A stretch of 64,000 nt of DNA, taken from assembly GCF_000565015.1 (NCBI RefSeq), contig NZ_JDFF01000001.1:26603-90602 (forward strand), given 5' to 3'. This document shows positions 55,668-63,917 of this stretch, one piece after another. Every line of letters starts with the position of its first letter. The first letter of the stretch is position 1. The DNA comes from Porphyromonas catoniae ATCC 51270 (GTDB taxonomy: Bacteria; Bacteroidota; Bacteroidia; Bacteroidales; Porphyromonadaceae). The notes below the pieces were generated by a model, which ran no database searches, was not told the DNA's origin, and saw only the letters and a list, made by a program, of their open reading frames with translations. A program made the translations under genes and the position numbers.

Positions 55668-55900
55668 ATACAATTATCCATAGACTGTATTCTGCCCATT
55701 ACACAACATGCTCAACCTGCTTGATCGTAGTCGAGCGTCTTCCTATACCTATAATATATATGGCTCCATGGAGCGATGAACTTCCCTGCACTTCGAGAGC
55801 TCCTTCACCTTCCACTGGGGTCCATTCTAAGACAGCTCAAAGCAAGTTCGCAACACACTGTGGACAAACAAGATACAGACGATCCTTAAATCACCTAAAC

Positions 55901-56015
55901 GAGTTACCATAAGTCGTCGCAACGAGTTATGGTAACTCGTCACAAAGAGTTATGGTAAGTCACTTTTACGAGTTATGGTAAGTCATGATGACGACTTACC
56001 ATAACTCGTAAAAGC
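55901..56015. repeat. Intergenic array, 5 x 23 bp, GAGTTACCAT type (copy 3)
   Basis: Units start at 55901, 55924, 55947, 55970 and 55993, exactly 23 bp apart. Cores: GAGTTACCATAAGTCG, GAGTTATGGTAACTCG, GAGTTATGGTAAGTCA, GAGTTATGGTAAGTCA, GACTTACCATAACTCG. The middle three are flipped relative to the ends. It lies in the divergent gap between the M16 protease and uvrA. The stretch 55668-55900 shows nothing else. Confidence 0.88.
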
Positions 56016-56105
56016 TCACTCAATATCCCTTTATCTGGGCGCATCTCAATGAGACAAAAGAGGCTGTATAAAGTTAGCTCACTCCCCCACCAACACTCCC
56101 GTCCG

Positions 56106-56133
56106 TTGAATCGGGGCATTATTCGTACTTTTG
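56106..56133 (+). promoter_or_regulatory. Promoter of uvrA
   Basis: TTG at 56106-56108, 17-bp spacer, then TACTTTTG at 56126-56133. Both Bacteroidota elements are present. The leader is about 105 nt and contains a hairpin. Confidence 0.65.
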
Positions 56134-56157
56134 CGCCACAGCGAATTGGTGAAGCCT

Positions 56158-56183
56158 CTTGTTCCCAGCCTCTGGGAAACAAG
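56158..56183 (+). other. Hairpin in the uvrA leader
   Basis: CTTGTTCCCAG (56158-56168) pairs with CTGGGAAACAAG (56172-56183), with a one-base bulge and a 3-nt loop. It has no T-tract, so it is not a terminator; it may stabilise or regulate the transcript. Function unknown. Confidence 0.5.
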
Positions 56184-56243
56184 TGTACTTGCCATTTGTC
56201 ACTGATATAAGACTTCATTGATTTTAGGCGCAAAGGATAAGCG

Positions 56244-59126
56244 ATGGCAAAGAAAAAAGCCCTTCCCTCTACACAGATGAGCGACAGACAGGATACCTCA
56301 GCAGGCATCCTCCTGCATCACGTACGGGTCAATAATCTAAAGAACATTGACCTAGAGATCCCCCGTGGTAAGCTTGTAGTCATCACAGGCGTAAGTGGCT
56401 CGGGGAAGAGTTCGCTAGCCTTCGATACGCTCTATGCCGAGGGACAGCGACGCTATGTAGAGAGTTTATCTTCCTATGCCCGACAGTTTGTCGGCAGGAT
56501 GGCCAAGCCCGAGGCAGACTGGATACGAGGACTACCTCCTGCCATCGCCATAGAGCAACGTGTGGTTAGTCGCAATCCACGCTCAACGGTAGCTACCTCA
56601 ACAGAAATCTATGAATACCTACGCCTGCTCTATGCTCGTGTGGGCAAAACGATTTCCCCAGAGACAGGCGAAGAGGTACGTAAGCATACTGTGAAGGATG
56701 TGCTTCGGTTCGCAGGGAGCCTACCCATAGGTAGTCGCATCTATCTCATCGTCCCCCTACACATACCGAAGGGAAGAAGCCTAGCTGCTCACCTAGAGAT
56801 ACAATTACAACAAGGCTACAGTCGCCTATGGACTCCTGAGGGTGTACTACCCATTGAGGATGCTCTATTGTGGAAAGACACTCGAGCTAAAGATGTATAC
56901 CTACTCATCGACCGTCTTGCTATCAGCGAGGATCGCTCTGCCATAGACCGCCTCGGCGAATCTGTGGAGACAGCGTTCTTCGAGGGACGTGGTATATGCT
57001 CCCTTGCTGTGGAGGAGATGGAGGGAGAGAAGCGGAAGCCAACCTATATAAAAGAGTTCAGCAACATATTTGAGGCTGGGGGAAGAGTCTTTCAGGAGCC
57101 TTCGCCCGAGATGTTTAGTTTCAATAATCCTATCGGTGCATGCCCTGAGTGTGAAGGCTTCGGTAAGGTGGTAGGCATTGATCATCGCTTGGTCATACCA
57201 GACCCTTCTCTCTCGGTATATGACGATGGTGTAGCCTGCTGGAGAGGAATGGTTTCCTCTGAGTGGAAGCAGTTCTTCATCCGCTATGCCGAGGAAGTAA
57301 ATTTCCCCATTCATCGACCATACAATGAACTAACAGAGGCTGAGAAGAAACAGCTATGGGATGGTATCCCAACTAAAGAATACGGCCCGATCGGCATCAC
57401 CCCATACTTCGACTACCTACGTGGGCATCTGCACAAGATCCAGAATCGTGTACGCATAGCTCACTTCACTGGCAAGACCGTCTGTCCTATGTGTCATGGT
57501 GGCAGACTTAAACCTGATGCCCTCTGCGTGTATGTTGGAGGAAAGAATATTGCCGAGGTCGTGGGGATGACACTATGGGATGCTCAGAAGCATTTTGAAA
57601 CGATCGAGCTGAGTGAAGCTGACTATCTTGTAGCCAAACGCTTACTTCATGAGATACGCTCTCGCCTTACCTTCCTAGATGAAGTTGGCCTAGGTTACCT
57701 TACTCTAGATCGCCTCTCCAACACACTCTCAGGTGGCGAAAGCCAGCGTATAACACTCGCTACACAGCTAGGTAGTAGCCTCGTTGGTTCGCTCTACGTC
57801 CTCGACGAACCAAGTATTGGTCTTCACCAAAGAGATACAGAGCGACTCATCCATGTGGTCAAGCGACTCAGAGATCTAGGGAATACTGTCGTCGTCGTTG
57901 AGCATGATGAGGAGATGATGCGTGCTGCAGATTACATCATTGACATCGGGCCCAATGCAGGTCGACTAGGTGGCGAAGTCGTCTATGTAGGCCCTGCAAA
58001 GGACATCAACGACACCACGCCAGGCTACACAGCAGCCTACCTCACGGGGCGGGAGCAGATACCTCTGCCCAGCATCCGCCGATCATGGAAGGATTATATT
58101 GAGGTTGAGGGTGCCACGATGCACAATCTCAAGGACATCACCGTCCGCTTCCCGCTACACACGCTTACAGTGGTAAGTGGCGTAAGTGGCTCAGGAAAGA
58201 GTACACTGATGCGAGAGATCTTCTACGAAGCTGTGCAGCGCACCCTCAATGCAGAGCCGATAGACAACCTTGAGCTTCGTGGAATACATGGTGACTTCAA
58301 AAGCATCCATCAGGTAGAGTACGTCGATCAAAACAACATCGGCAGAAGCTCTCGCTCCAACCCTGTGACCTACGTTGGCGCATTCGACGCCATCCGTGAG
58401 CTGTATGCAGGTCTTCCGCTATCGAAGCAAATGGGATACAAGCCGTATTACTTCAGCTTCAATAAGGAGGGAGGACGTTGTGAGACGTGTCTGGGTGCAG
58501 GTGTACTCACCATCGAGATGCAGTTCATGGCAGATATTACCCTGCCGTGTGAAGCATGTCACGGCACACGCTTCCGTAAAGAGCTACTTGAGGTGGAGTA
58601 TTGTGGTACCAACATATCTCAGCTACTAGACATGAGTGTGGATGAGGCAGTGGAGTTCTTTGAGAAGAACAGGGCTTCATCGCCATTGACCGATAAGATC
58701 ATTGATCAGCTAAGACCACTACAACAGGTAGGACTAGGCTACATCAAGCTCGGACAAAACGGCTCCACACTCTCTGGGGGTGAAAATCAGCGTGTCAAGC
58801 TGGCTTATTACCTAGGCAAGGGAAAGAAGCTCTCTACGCTCTTCGTCTTCGATGAGCCAACCACTGGACTACACTTCCACGACATCCGTACACTACTTGA
58901 GGCTCTGAATGCCCTAGTAGACCAGGGACACTCAGTCATTGTTGTGGAGCACAACCTCGAGGTAATCCGAGCCGCAGACTGGGTCATTGACCTCGGGCCT
59001 GAAGGAGGAAGTGCTGGTGGTTATATCGTAGCGGAGGGCACACCTGAGGATATAGCCAAAGCAAAGGACTCTGCTACGGGTCGCTACCTCAAGGACTCAT
59101 TATCCTCTCACCGAAAGGGTAGCTAG
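56244..59126 (+). CDS. uvrA: UvrA excinuclease ATPase subunit
   Basis: A 960-aa DNA-damage sensor of nucleotide excision repair. First Walker [21 protein letters not shown]; signature [16 protein letters not shown]; second Walker [14 protein letters not shown]; signature [16 protein letters not shown]. Zinc-binding Cys clusters are CPECEGFG...CPMCHGG and CETCLGAG...CEACHGTR. The length is normal. Start ATG at 56244 ([11 protein letters not shown]). Single-gene unit with its own promoter and the terminator at 59172-59209. Confidence 0.98.
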   Translation: MAKKKALPSTQMSDRQDTSAGILLHHVRVNNLKNIDLEIPRGKLVVITGVSGSGKSSLAFDTLYAEGQRRYVESLSSYARQFVGRMAKPEADWIRGLPPAIAIEQRVVSRNPRSTVATSTEIYEYLRLLYARVGKTISPETGEEVRKHTVKDVLRFAGSLPIGSRIYLIVPLHIPKGRSLAAHLEIQLQQGYSRLWTPEGVLPIEDALLWKDTRAKDVYLLIDRLAISEDRSAIDRLGESVETAFFEGRGICSLAVEEMEGEKRKPTYIKEFSNIFEAGGRVFQEPSPEMFSFNNPIGACPECEGFGKVVGIDHRLVIPDPSLSVYDDGVACWRGMVSSEWKQFFIRYAEEVNFPIHRPYNELTEAEKKQLWDGIPTKEYGPIGITPYFDYLRGHLHKIQNRVRIAHFTGKTVCPMCHGGRLKPDALCVYVGGKNIAEVVGMTLWDAQKHFETIELSEADYLVAKRLLHEIRSRLTFLDEVGLGYLTLDRLSNTLSGGESQRITLATQLGSSLVGSLYVLDEPSIGLHQRDTERLIHVVKRLRDLGNTVVVVEHDEEMMRAADYIIDIGPNAGRLGGEVVYVGPAKDINDTTPGYTAAYLTGREQIPLPSIRRSWKDYIEVEGATMHNLKDITVRFPLHTLTVVSGVSGSGKSTLMREIFYEAVQRTLNAEPIDNLELRGIHGDFKSIHQVEYVDQNNIGRSSRSNPVTYVGAFDAIRELYAGLPLSKQMGYKPYYFSFNKEGGRCETCLGAGVLTIEMQFMADITLPCEACHGTRFRKELLEVEYCGTNISQLLDMSVDEAVEFFEKNRASSPLTDKIIDQLRPLQQVGLGYIKLGQNGSTLSGGENQRVKLAYYLGKGKKLSTLFVFDEPTTGLHFHDIRTLLEALNALVDQGHSVIVVEHNLEVIRAADWVIDLGPEGGSAGGYIVAEGTPEDIAKAKDSATGRYLKDSLSSHRKGS

Positions 59127-59171
59127 ACGAGGAGAGAGCCTCCCATACGGCAGGTCGTATCCTGCACAGCA

Positions 59172-59209
59172 AAAACTCTAGAGTTTCCACTGCGGGACTC
59201 TAGAGTTTT
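59172..59209 (+). terminator. Terminator after uvrA
   Basis: A 13-bp stem (AAAACTCTAGAGT at 59172-59184 with 59197-59209) and 12-nt loop, followed by CTTTTG. The arm itself contains the palindrome CTCTAGAG. The gap to the next gene (59210-59571) shows no array and no clear promoter box; TTTTCTTTG at 59442-59450 is a weak candidate. Confidence 0.85.
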
Positions 59210-59571
59210 CTTTTGTATTCTCTAGAGATGTTTCCGGGCATCGCTATTCTTTTCTGCTGGCTATTCAGATGTGGGCTTACGGAGGCTTCTGCTCTACGCT
59301 CTAAGAGGCAACGAGGATGGCATAGACATAATACTTTGGCTCATTCATCTTCATCATTCCCTGCCCCAAAGCACCTTACTTCACCTAGGCTATTCCTCGT
59401 ATTTATCGCCTAAATAAGATTGGAGAAAACGGAAAAAATTGTTTTCTTTGCACTAGGCAACATTGTAAGGACTCATCCAGTACCTTCCCTCTGTCCCTCG
59501 GGGATGCACAATCATCCCGTTGGGAATGCTGAGGTCAGGGAGATTGGATTATATTTCACAGAAAAGAGATT

Positions 59572-61383
59572 ATGGAACTTCTTCAGAACTCAGAGCAGAC
59601 ACAGCAGACAGAGGTCTCTGCACCTCAGCCCAATGATACGACCACCTCTCAGGAGACATCGACCAGCTTTCAGAGCATGACTGCACAGCAGCTCGTCGAT
59701 CAGCTCGCTCTGCTTCTGCAGCAAGATGAGCTCCCCGAGCGCAAAATCGTCGAACAGATACGTGGGCAATTTATCCGCAGGAAGGAGCGACAGAACGAGT
59801 CCAACGCCACCGAGCAGGGAGATCTCGAGGCTCAGGAAATACGCCTCGGTGAGCTACTAGCGAGCTTCAAGGAGCGTGACCGCAAGCGTCAAGAGGCTCT
59901 GGAAGCACTTTATCAAGAAAACAAGGGCAAAAAAGAGGCACTCATCTCCCGATTTGAGGAGCTATTCAAGAGTAATGAGGAGGGAGCAGAGTTCGGGGAA
60001 CTTTATGCTAAGTTTACCCATATCCGTGATGAATGGAATGCTGTAGGAGCTCTTGATCCCAAGGAGCAAGCAGCACTAAACAAGCGTTTCTATGAGCTCC
60101 GCGATGAGTTTTATGATCTCAAAGCCATCAACGACGACCTCAGACAATACGATTTCAAAAAGAACCTTGAAGCCAAGCAAGCTCTCCTCCAGGAGCTCCG
60201 TTCGCTAGACGATGTGAAGGATGTCATCACCGCCCATCGTAAGCTCCAAGAGATCACGGCGCAATGGCACGAGCTAGGCCCTGTGGCCAAGGAACTAAGG
60301 CAAGAAATCAACACAGAGTTCAAGCAACTCGCAGGCGCACAGCACAAGCGTCACCAAGACTTTCACGATAAGCGTAAGGCCACCGAGGAAGAGAACCTCC
60401 AAGCTAAGACGAACATCTGCGCCAAGGTAGAGGAGCTCCTCCTAGACGGCGCACTTACTACGCACAATGCTTGGGTGAAAGCCACAGAGCAAATCAAGGA
60501 AATGCAGGCTGAATGGCGTACCATCGGCTATGCTCCACGCAAGGATAACGATATGATCTACCAGCGCTTCCGTGCGGGTGTAGATGCGTTCTTCCGTCAC
60601 CGCAGTGAGTTCGCCAAGAAAGCTCGAGAGCACAGCGATGAGGTTCTCAAAGTCAAGCAGGAGCTGATCGAGCGAGCCAAGGCTCTGAGAGAGAGTACCG
60701 ACTGGGAGGCCACAGCCGAAGCCTTTAAACAACTACAGAAGGAGTGGCAAGAGGCAGGGAGTGTTTCCCAGAAGTATAGCCAGAAGATTTGGGAGGAGTT
60801 TCGTGAGAACTTCGATTACTTCTTTGATCGCCGTAAGAAGGAGGGGACACGCAAGTCTGACATCTATCACGAAGCACGTAAGAGCCTAGCTATAAAACGA
60901 GAGATCCTCAAGGAGCTAACTACCATCAACGAGGGTGAAGAACCCGAGAATCTCCGTGACCTACTGGCAGAATATAACGACCGCTGGAAGCAAGCAGGTG
61001 CTGTCCCTCACAAGGATAAGGAGGCCATCAACGCTGCCTATCGTGAGCTACTCGATGCCCTACATGGCAAGCTCCGTAAGCACCGCTCCGAGAGACGTCT
61101 CTCTGGCTATGGTGCTTCTCTGGGGAACCTCGATGCCATGGGTAGCAGTCTACAGACCGAACACGCTCGCCTGCAGCGTCACCTCGACCGCCAGCGTGCC
61201 GAGCTACAGACGTATGAGAATAACCTTACCTTCCTCAATGTAAGTAGTAAGAGTGGCTCTTCACTCCTCTCCGAAATTGAGCGCAAGCGGGATCACCTCA
61301 TCGCAGACATTGAGCTTACCGAGCAAAAGCTACGTCTACTCCTACAAAAGGAGCAGGAAGCTGGACAAGAAGTACAGGAATAG
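59572..61383 (+). CDS. DUF349-repeat coiled-coil protein
   Basis: A 603-aa, highly charged, almost entirely helical cytosolic protein. Several DUF349-like modules are seen in series, each with a W-centred motif: HIRDEWNAVGALDPKEQAALNKRFYELRDEF, ITAQWHELGPVAKELRQEINTEFKQL, MQAEWRTIGYAPRKDNDMIYQRFRAGVDAFF, LQKEWQEAGSVSQKYSQKIWEEFRENFDYFF, and NDRWKQAGAVPHKDKEAINAAYRELLDAL, which is five. The N-terminus (1-55) is Gln/Thr/Ser-rich. Bacterial DUF349 proteins have no established biochemical role. Single-gene unit ended by the terminator at 61417-61458. Confidence 0.88.
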   Translation: MELLQNSEQTQQTEVSAPQPNDTTTSQETSTSFQSMTAQQLVDQLALLLQQDELPERKIVEQIRGQFIRRKERQNESNATEQGDLEAQEIRLGELLASFKERDRKRQEALEALYQENKGKKEALISRFEELFKSNEEGAEFGELYAKFTHIRDEWNAVGALDPKEQAALNKRFYELRDEFYDLKAINDDLRQYDFKKNLEAKQALLQELRSLDDVKDVITAHRKLQEITAQWHELGPVAKELRQEINTEFKQLAGAQHKRHQDFHDKRKATEEENLQAKTNICAKVEELLLDGALTTHNAWVKATEQIKEMQAEWRTIGYAPRKDNDMIYQRFRAGVDAFFRHRSEFAKKAREHSDEVLKVKQELIERAKALRESTDWEATAEAFKQLQKEWQEAGSVSQKYSQKIWEEFRENFDYFFDRRKKEGTRKSDIYHEARKSLAIKREILKELTTINEGEEPENLRDLLAEYNDRWKQAGAVPHKDKEAINAAYRELLDALHGKLRKHRSERRLSGYGASLGNLDAMGSSLQTEHARLQRHLDRQRAELQTYENNLTFLNVSSKSGSSLLSEIERKRDHLIADIELTEQKLRLLLQKEQEAGQEVQE

Positions 61384-61416
61384 CTCTCCAGTAAGAGGTC
61401 GCATCATACCTCAATC

Positions 61417-61458
61417 GGAATGCCCTCTCCCTAGCGAAAGCCAGCGAGAGGGCATTCC
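61417..61458 (+). terminator. Terminator after the DUF349 gene
   Basis: A 13-bp perfect stem (GGAATGCCCTCTC at 61417-61429 with 61446-61458) and a 16-nt loop, followed by TTGTGC. 33 bp after the stop. Confidence 0.82.
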
Positions 61459-61600
61459 TTGTGCGAAGCAATAGATCCCACCCTATCAACTAGAGCATAT
61501 AGCTCGGCCAAGCAACAGACACAAAGGGACAAGGATCTCACACGATAATAGGCTCAGCTAACACGACATCACCCCACCCCAATAACATGACGAAGAAGAT

Positions 61601-61936
61601 ATGCTACGCACACTAGTACACTATGGGTTGCATTTCCTCGCTCCGTTGCTCCTTGCACTTCTATGGAGAAAGGAGAAGTGGTGGCGAGTAAGTCTCATCC
61701 TGCTTGCAACGATGCTCGTAGACCTAGATCACCTACTTGTGCGCCCCATCTTTGATCCGAACCGATGCAGTATCGGCTTTCACCTCCTACATTCTTATCC
61801 GATGATTGGGTTGTATGCACTTCTTTGTATTCTTCCCCTAAAAAGGTTGGGGCTACCCTCATGGTTACGCATTGTCGGAGCGGGTCTTCTCTTCCACATG
61901 TTCACCGATTGGCAGGACTATTATCTATGGAGGTAA
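61601..61936 (+). CDS. DUF6122-family membrane protein
   Basis: A 111-aa protein with three or four membrane segments. It has the family's conserved pattern: HYGLHFLAPLLLALLWRKEKW, TMLVDLDHLLVRPIFDPNRC, SIGFHLLHSYPMIGLY, and near the end HMFTDWQD. The conserved His and Asp residues (HxxLH, DLDH, HxxTD) suggest a metal-dependent membrane hydrolase relative of YdjM/PAP-like families, but activity is not known. Start ATG at 61601. Confidence 0.85.
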   Translation: MLRTLVHYGLHFLAPLLLALLWRKEKWWRVSLILLATMLVDLDHLLVRPIFDPNRCSIGFHLLHSYPMIGLYALLCILPLKRLGLPSWLRIVGAGLLFHMFTDWQDYYLWR

Positions 61937-61969
61937 ATATCCCACACCTTAGTATTTCAATTATTTTCT

Positions 61970-61977
61970 TACCTTTG
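61970..61977 (+). promoter_or_regulatory. Putative -7 box for the lipoprotein operon
   Basis: Reads TACCTTTG (TAnnTTTG), just after the DUF6122 stop. The predicted transcript would begin near 61984 and carry a structured 240-nt leader before the lipoprotein ATG at 62223. Confidence 0.6.
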
Positions 61978-62001
61978 CACCCATAGAATTTAGTGTAAGA
62001 A

Positions 62002-62226
62002 ATGGTAAACCATCATATACATAATATGGTAGATACTCTGAGAGGCAATGCTTCCCAGCATCTTTCTTTTGCCATATTCTACCAAAAAGTTAATACAATT
62101 TTACCCCCCCCCCTAAAAAGCAACAACATTTTACGCTTACCAATTCTAAGGGACACTGTATGGCCACAGCTATGCAGCGTCCCTTACTATTTATGTTTAA
62201 TCACTAAAGTATTAAGATCAGTATGA
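62002..62226 (+). other. Leader frame with C10 tract, overlapping the lipoprotein start
   Basis: An open frame of 74 codons starts 18 bp after the predicted transcript start and ends in TGA overlapping the lipoprotein ATG (ATGA at 62223-62226). It contains a run of ten C at 62104-62113. With nine C the frame stops at once; with eleven it stops about 25 bp before the lipoprotein start. The region also folds: GGTAGA/TCTACC and GGCAA/TTGCC arms around 62028-62083, and TAAGGGAC/GTCCCTTA at 62147-62154 and 62179-62186. Whether the frame is translated is unknown; the peptide has no recognisable motif. Confidence 0.4.
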
Positions 62227-63896
62227 AGAAAAATCTTTTCTTCCTCTTACTTATGGGGCTGACCTTTGCATCATGCTCAAAGGATGTCCCCCAGAACGAG
62301 CCGAAGATCTTACCTGCAGGTAGCACTCTTGCTCTAGACCTCGCAGGAGACATTTTATCGGAGGCTCCCTCTGGAGAGGAAAAGGCTCTGGACTTCTATG
62401 TTGCTAACAACAAGGTTCAGGCTACACTCAAAGGCAAGACTAAGGCTAAAGTCAAGACCTACCTCTACAGCAATGGCAACCTAGTCTGGTCTGCTGACGC
62501 AGATTGGAAGGTAATCAACAATGGAGCAGGTCTTCGCTATGAAGGAGAAATTACCACCTCTGCGCCTCTGCAGGTGGGTCAGGTTAAGCTCATTGCTATC
62601 CTAGCAAATGACAATTCACCGCTATCCGCTCCGAACGCATCTACAGCGTACAGCGTTAAAGCCATAGCTGTAGGGAATGATAACACAACAAGCATTGATG
62701 TCCCCTATGCGATGCTGTCAGATATCACCATCAAGGATGATGGGAACATCTCCAACGTCAAGTCAGCTGCAACAAACAAGGTATTTAAGCCTTATGGTAA
62801 TATCCTTCGCTTCCGTATGCAGAATACGACAAACGGAGAAGTCAAGGTAAATACCCTAAGCATCAGCCTCCCTAATACATCTTATACGCTCAAGCCCGAT
62901 GAACTCAGTCAGGGTCTCAAGCGTGAGAGTTCCTACGCCCCCAGCTCAATGCGCGACATCCCGTTGCAGAACCCTGTCGTTATCCCTGCCAACGGCACGA
63001 GCGATAAGAACCTCATAGTTTGGGTTGGGGAGTTAACCCAAGCTCCTCGTGTGACGCTCATCTGTGAAGGACCAACCCTCGTAGGATACTACGCCGTTTA
63101 TCAACCACAGAAAACGAGCTACACCCCAGGTAAGCAGTACACAGCCCTACTCAAGATACGCGACATTAAGAATCCTCTCTGGTACTTCGACACAACAACA
63201 GAAAGAGGCCCATATACAGAGCTCCAAGTACGTCAATACACACCACCTACTGGATATGCCCTTGTAGCACATTCCCAGTACTATATTCTCTGGGGTAGTG
63301 ATCTAACTCACTTCACCCCACAGAAGAAGAGCTTTATGGATGCCTATGGTAGAAGATCGGATATACGGTTTGCTCCTGGATTCTATATTATGGACGCACC
63401 ATTCAGCAGCATACGGGTAGGGAACGCCGATCAAAACAACCTACTGAAAGAGAACATGGGCCCTATTTGGCCGGAGAGCCAGCCAGACTGGACCCCAAAG
63501 ACTGCATATACGGGCTATAGTATGGTTTACTTTTATAATCAAGGAGCAATGGCTTCTCCTCCAAAGGAGCAAAGACCGAGGGCTGCGTTTAGGTATGACT
63601 GGGATCCCATGGTACGGATAGATCGTCAGAACTATGGGGTAATGACAGTAACGTGTAAGCTACTTCCTCCCATGAACGCAAGCAATATCCAAGGGATTGA
63701 AGACCTTGCTGATAACACCAAGATGAGCTGGGGTGGACCAAATGTAGAGGTCAGAAAGTTCTATAGCGAACGATATAATGATGGGGGAGACATCACGTTC
63801 CAAAAAAAGCATCCTGTTATTTCGTATGATGGTCAACTCCTTGATCTCAAAACTGGTCGAGAAAATTACATCGTACTCTACAAGACGGATCTATAA
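62223..63896 (+). CDS. Large surface-type lipoprotein of unknown function
   Basis: A 557-aa lipoprotein with signal and lipobox TFASC (Cys18). The body is rich in beta-strand patterns, Asn, Thr and Tyr, with no catalytic motif I can name. The first half (about 30-300) has the look of the fimbrillin-like or other Ig-like modules common in Bacteroidales surface lipoproteins (TLALDLAGDIL, ANNKVQATLKGKTKAKVKTYLYSNGNLVW). The second half contains aromatic-rich stretches (TPPTGYALVAHSQYYILWGSDLTHF). It is the only gene here with a homopolymer tract in its leader, so variable expression is possible. Function not assigned. Confidence 0.75.
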   Translation: MKKNLFFLLLMGLTFASCSKDVPQNEPKILPAGSTLALDLAGDILSEAPSGEEKALDFYVANNKVQATLKGKTKAKVKTYLYSNGNLVWSADADWKVINNGAGLRYEGEITTSAPLQVGQVKLIAILANDNSPLSAPNASTAYSVKAIAVGNDNTTSIDVPYAMLSDITIKDDGNISNVKSAATNKVFKPYGNILRFRMQNTTNGEVKVNTLSISLPNTSYTLKPDELSQGLKRESSYAPSSMRDIPLQNPVVIPANGTSDKNLIVWVGELTQAPRVTLICEGPTLVGYYAVYQPQKTSYTPGKQYTALLKIRDIKNPLWYFDTTTERGPYTELQVRQYTPPTGYALVAHSQYYILWGSDLTHFTPQKKSFMDAYGRRSDIRFAPGFYIMDAPFSSIRVGNADQNNLLKENMGPIWPESQPDWTPKTAYTGYSMVYFYNQGAMASPPKEQRPRAAFRYDWDPMVRIDRQNYGVMTVTCKLLPPMNASNIQGIEDLADNTKMSWGGPNVEVRKFYSERYNDGGDITFQKKHPVISYDGQLLDLKTGRENYIVLYKTDL

Positions 63897-63917
63897 GGTG
63901 GACTACTAATCGATATA

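Noticed and set aside
10192..56015. Reading the arrays as CRISPR.
   Set aside because: Units are contiguous at 22-24 bp with only 4-10-bp, repeat-derived spacers, no unique spacers of 30 bp or more, and no cas genes in the window.
62002..62226. Calling the 74-codon leader frame a firm gene.
   Set aside because: The peptide has no motif, and the region is better explained as a structured leader; it is recorded only as a possible translated frame.
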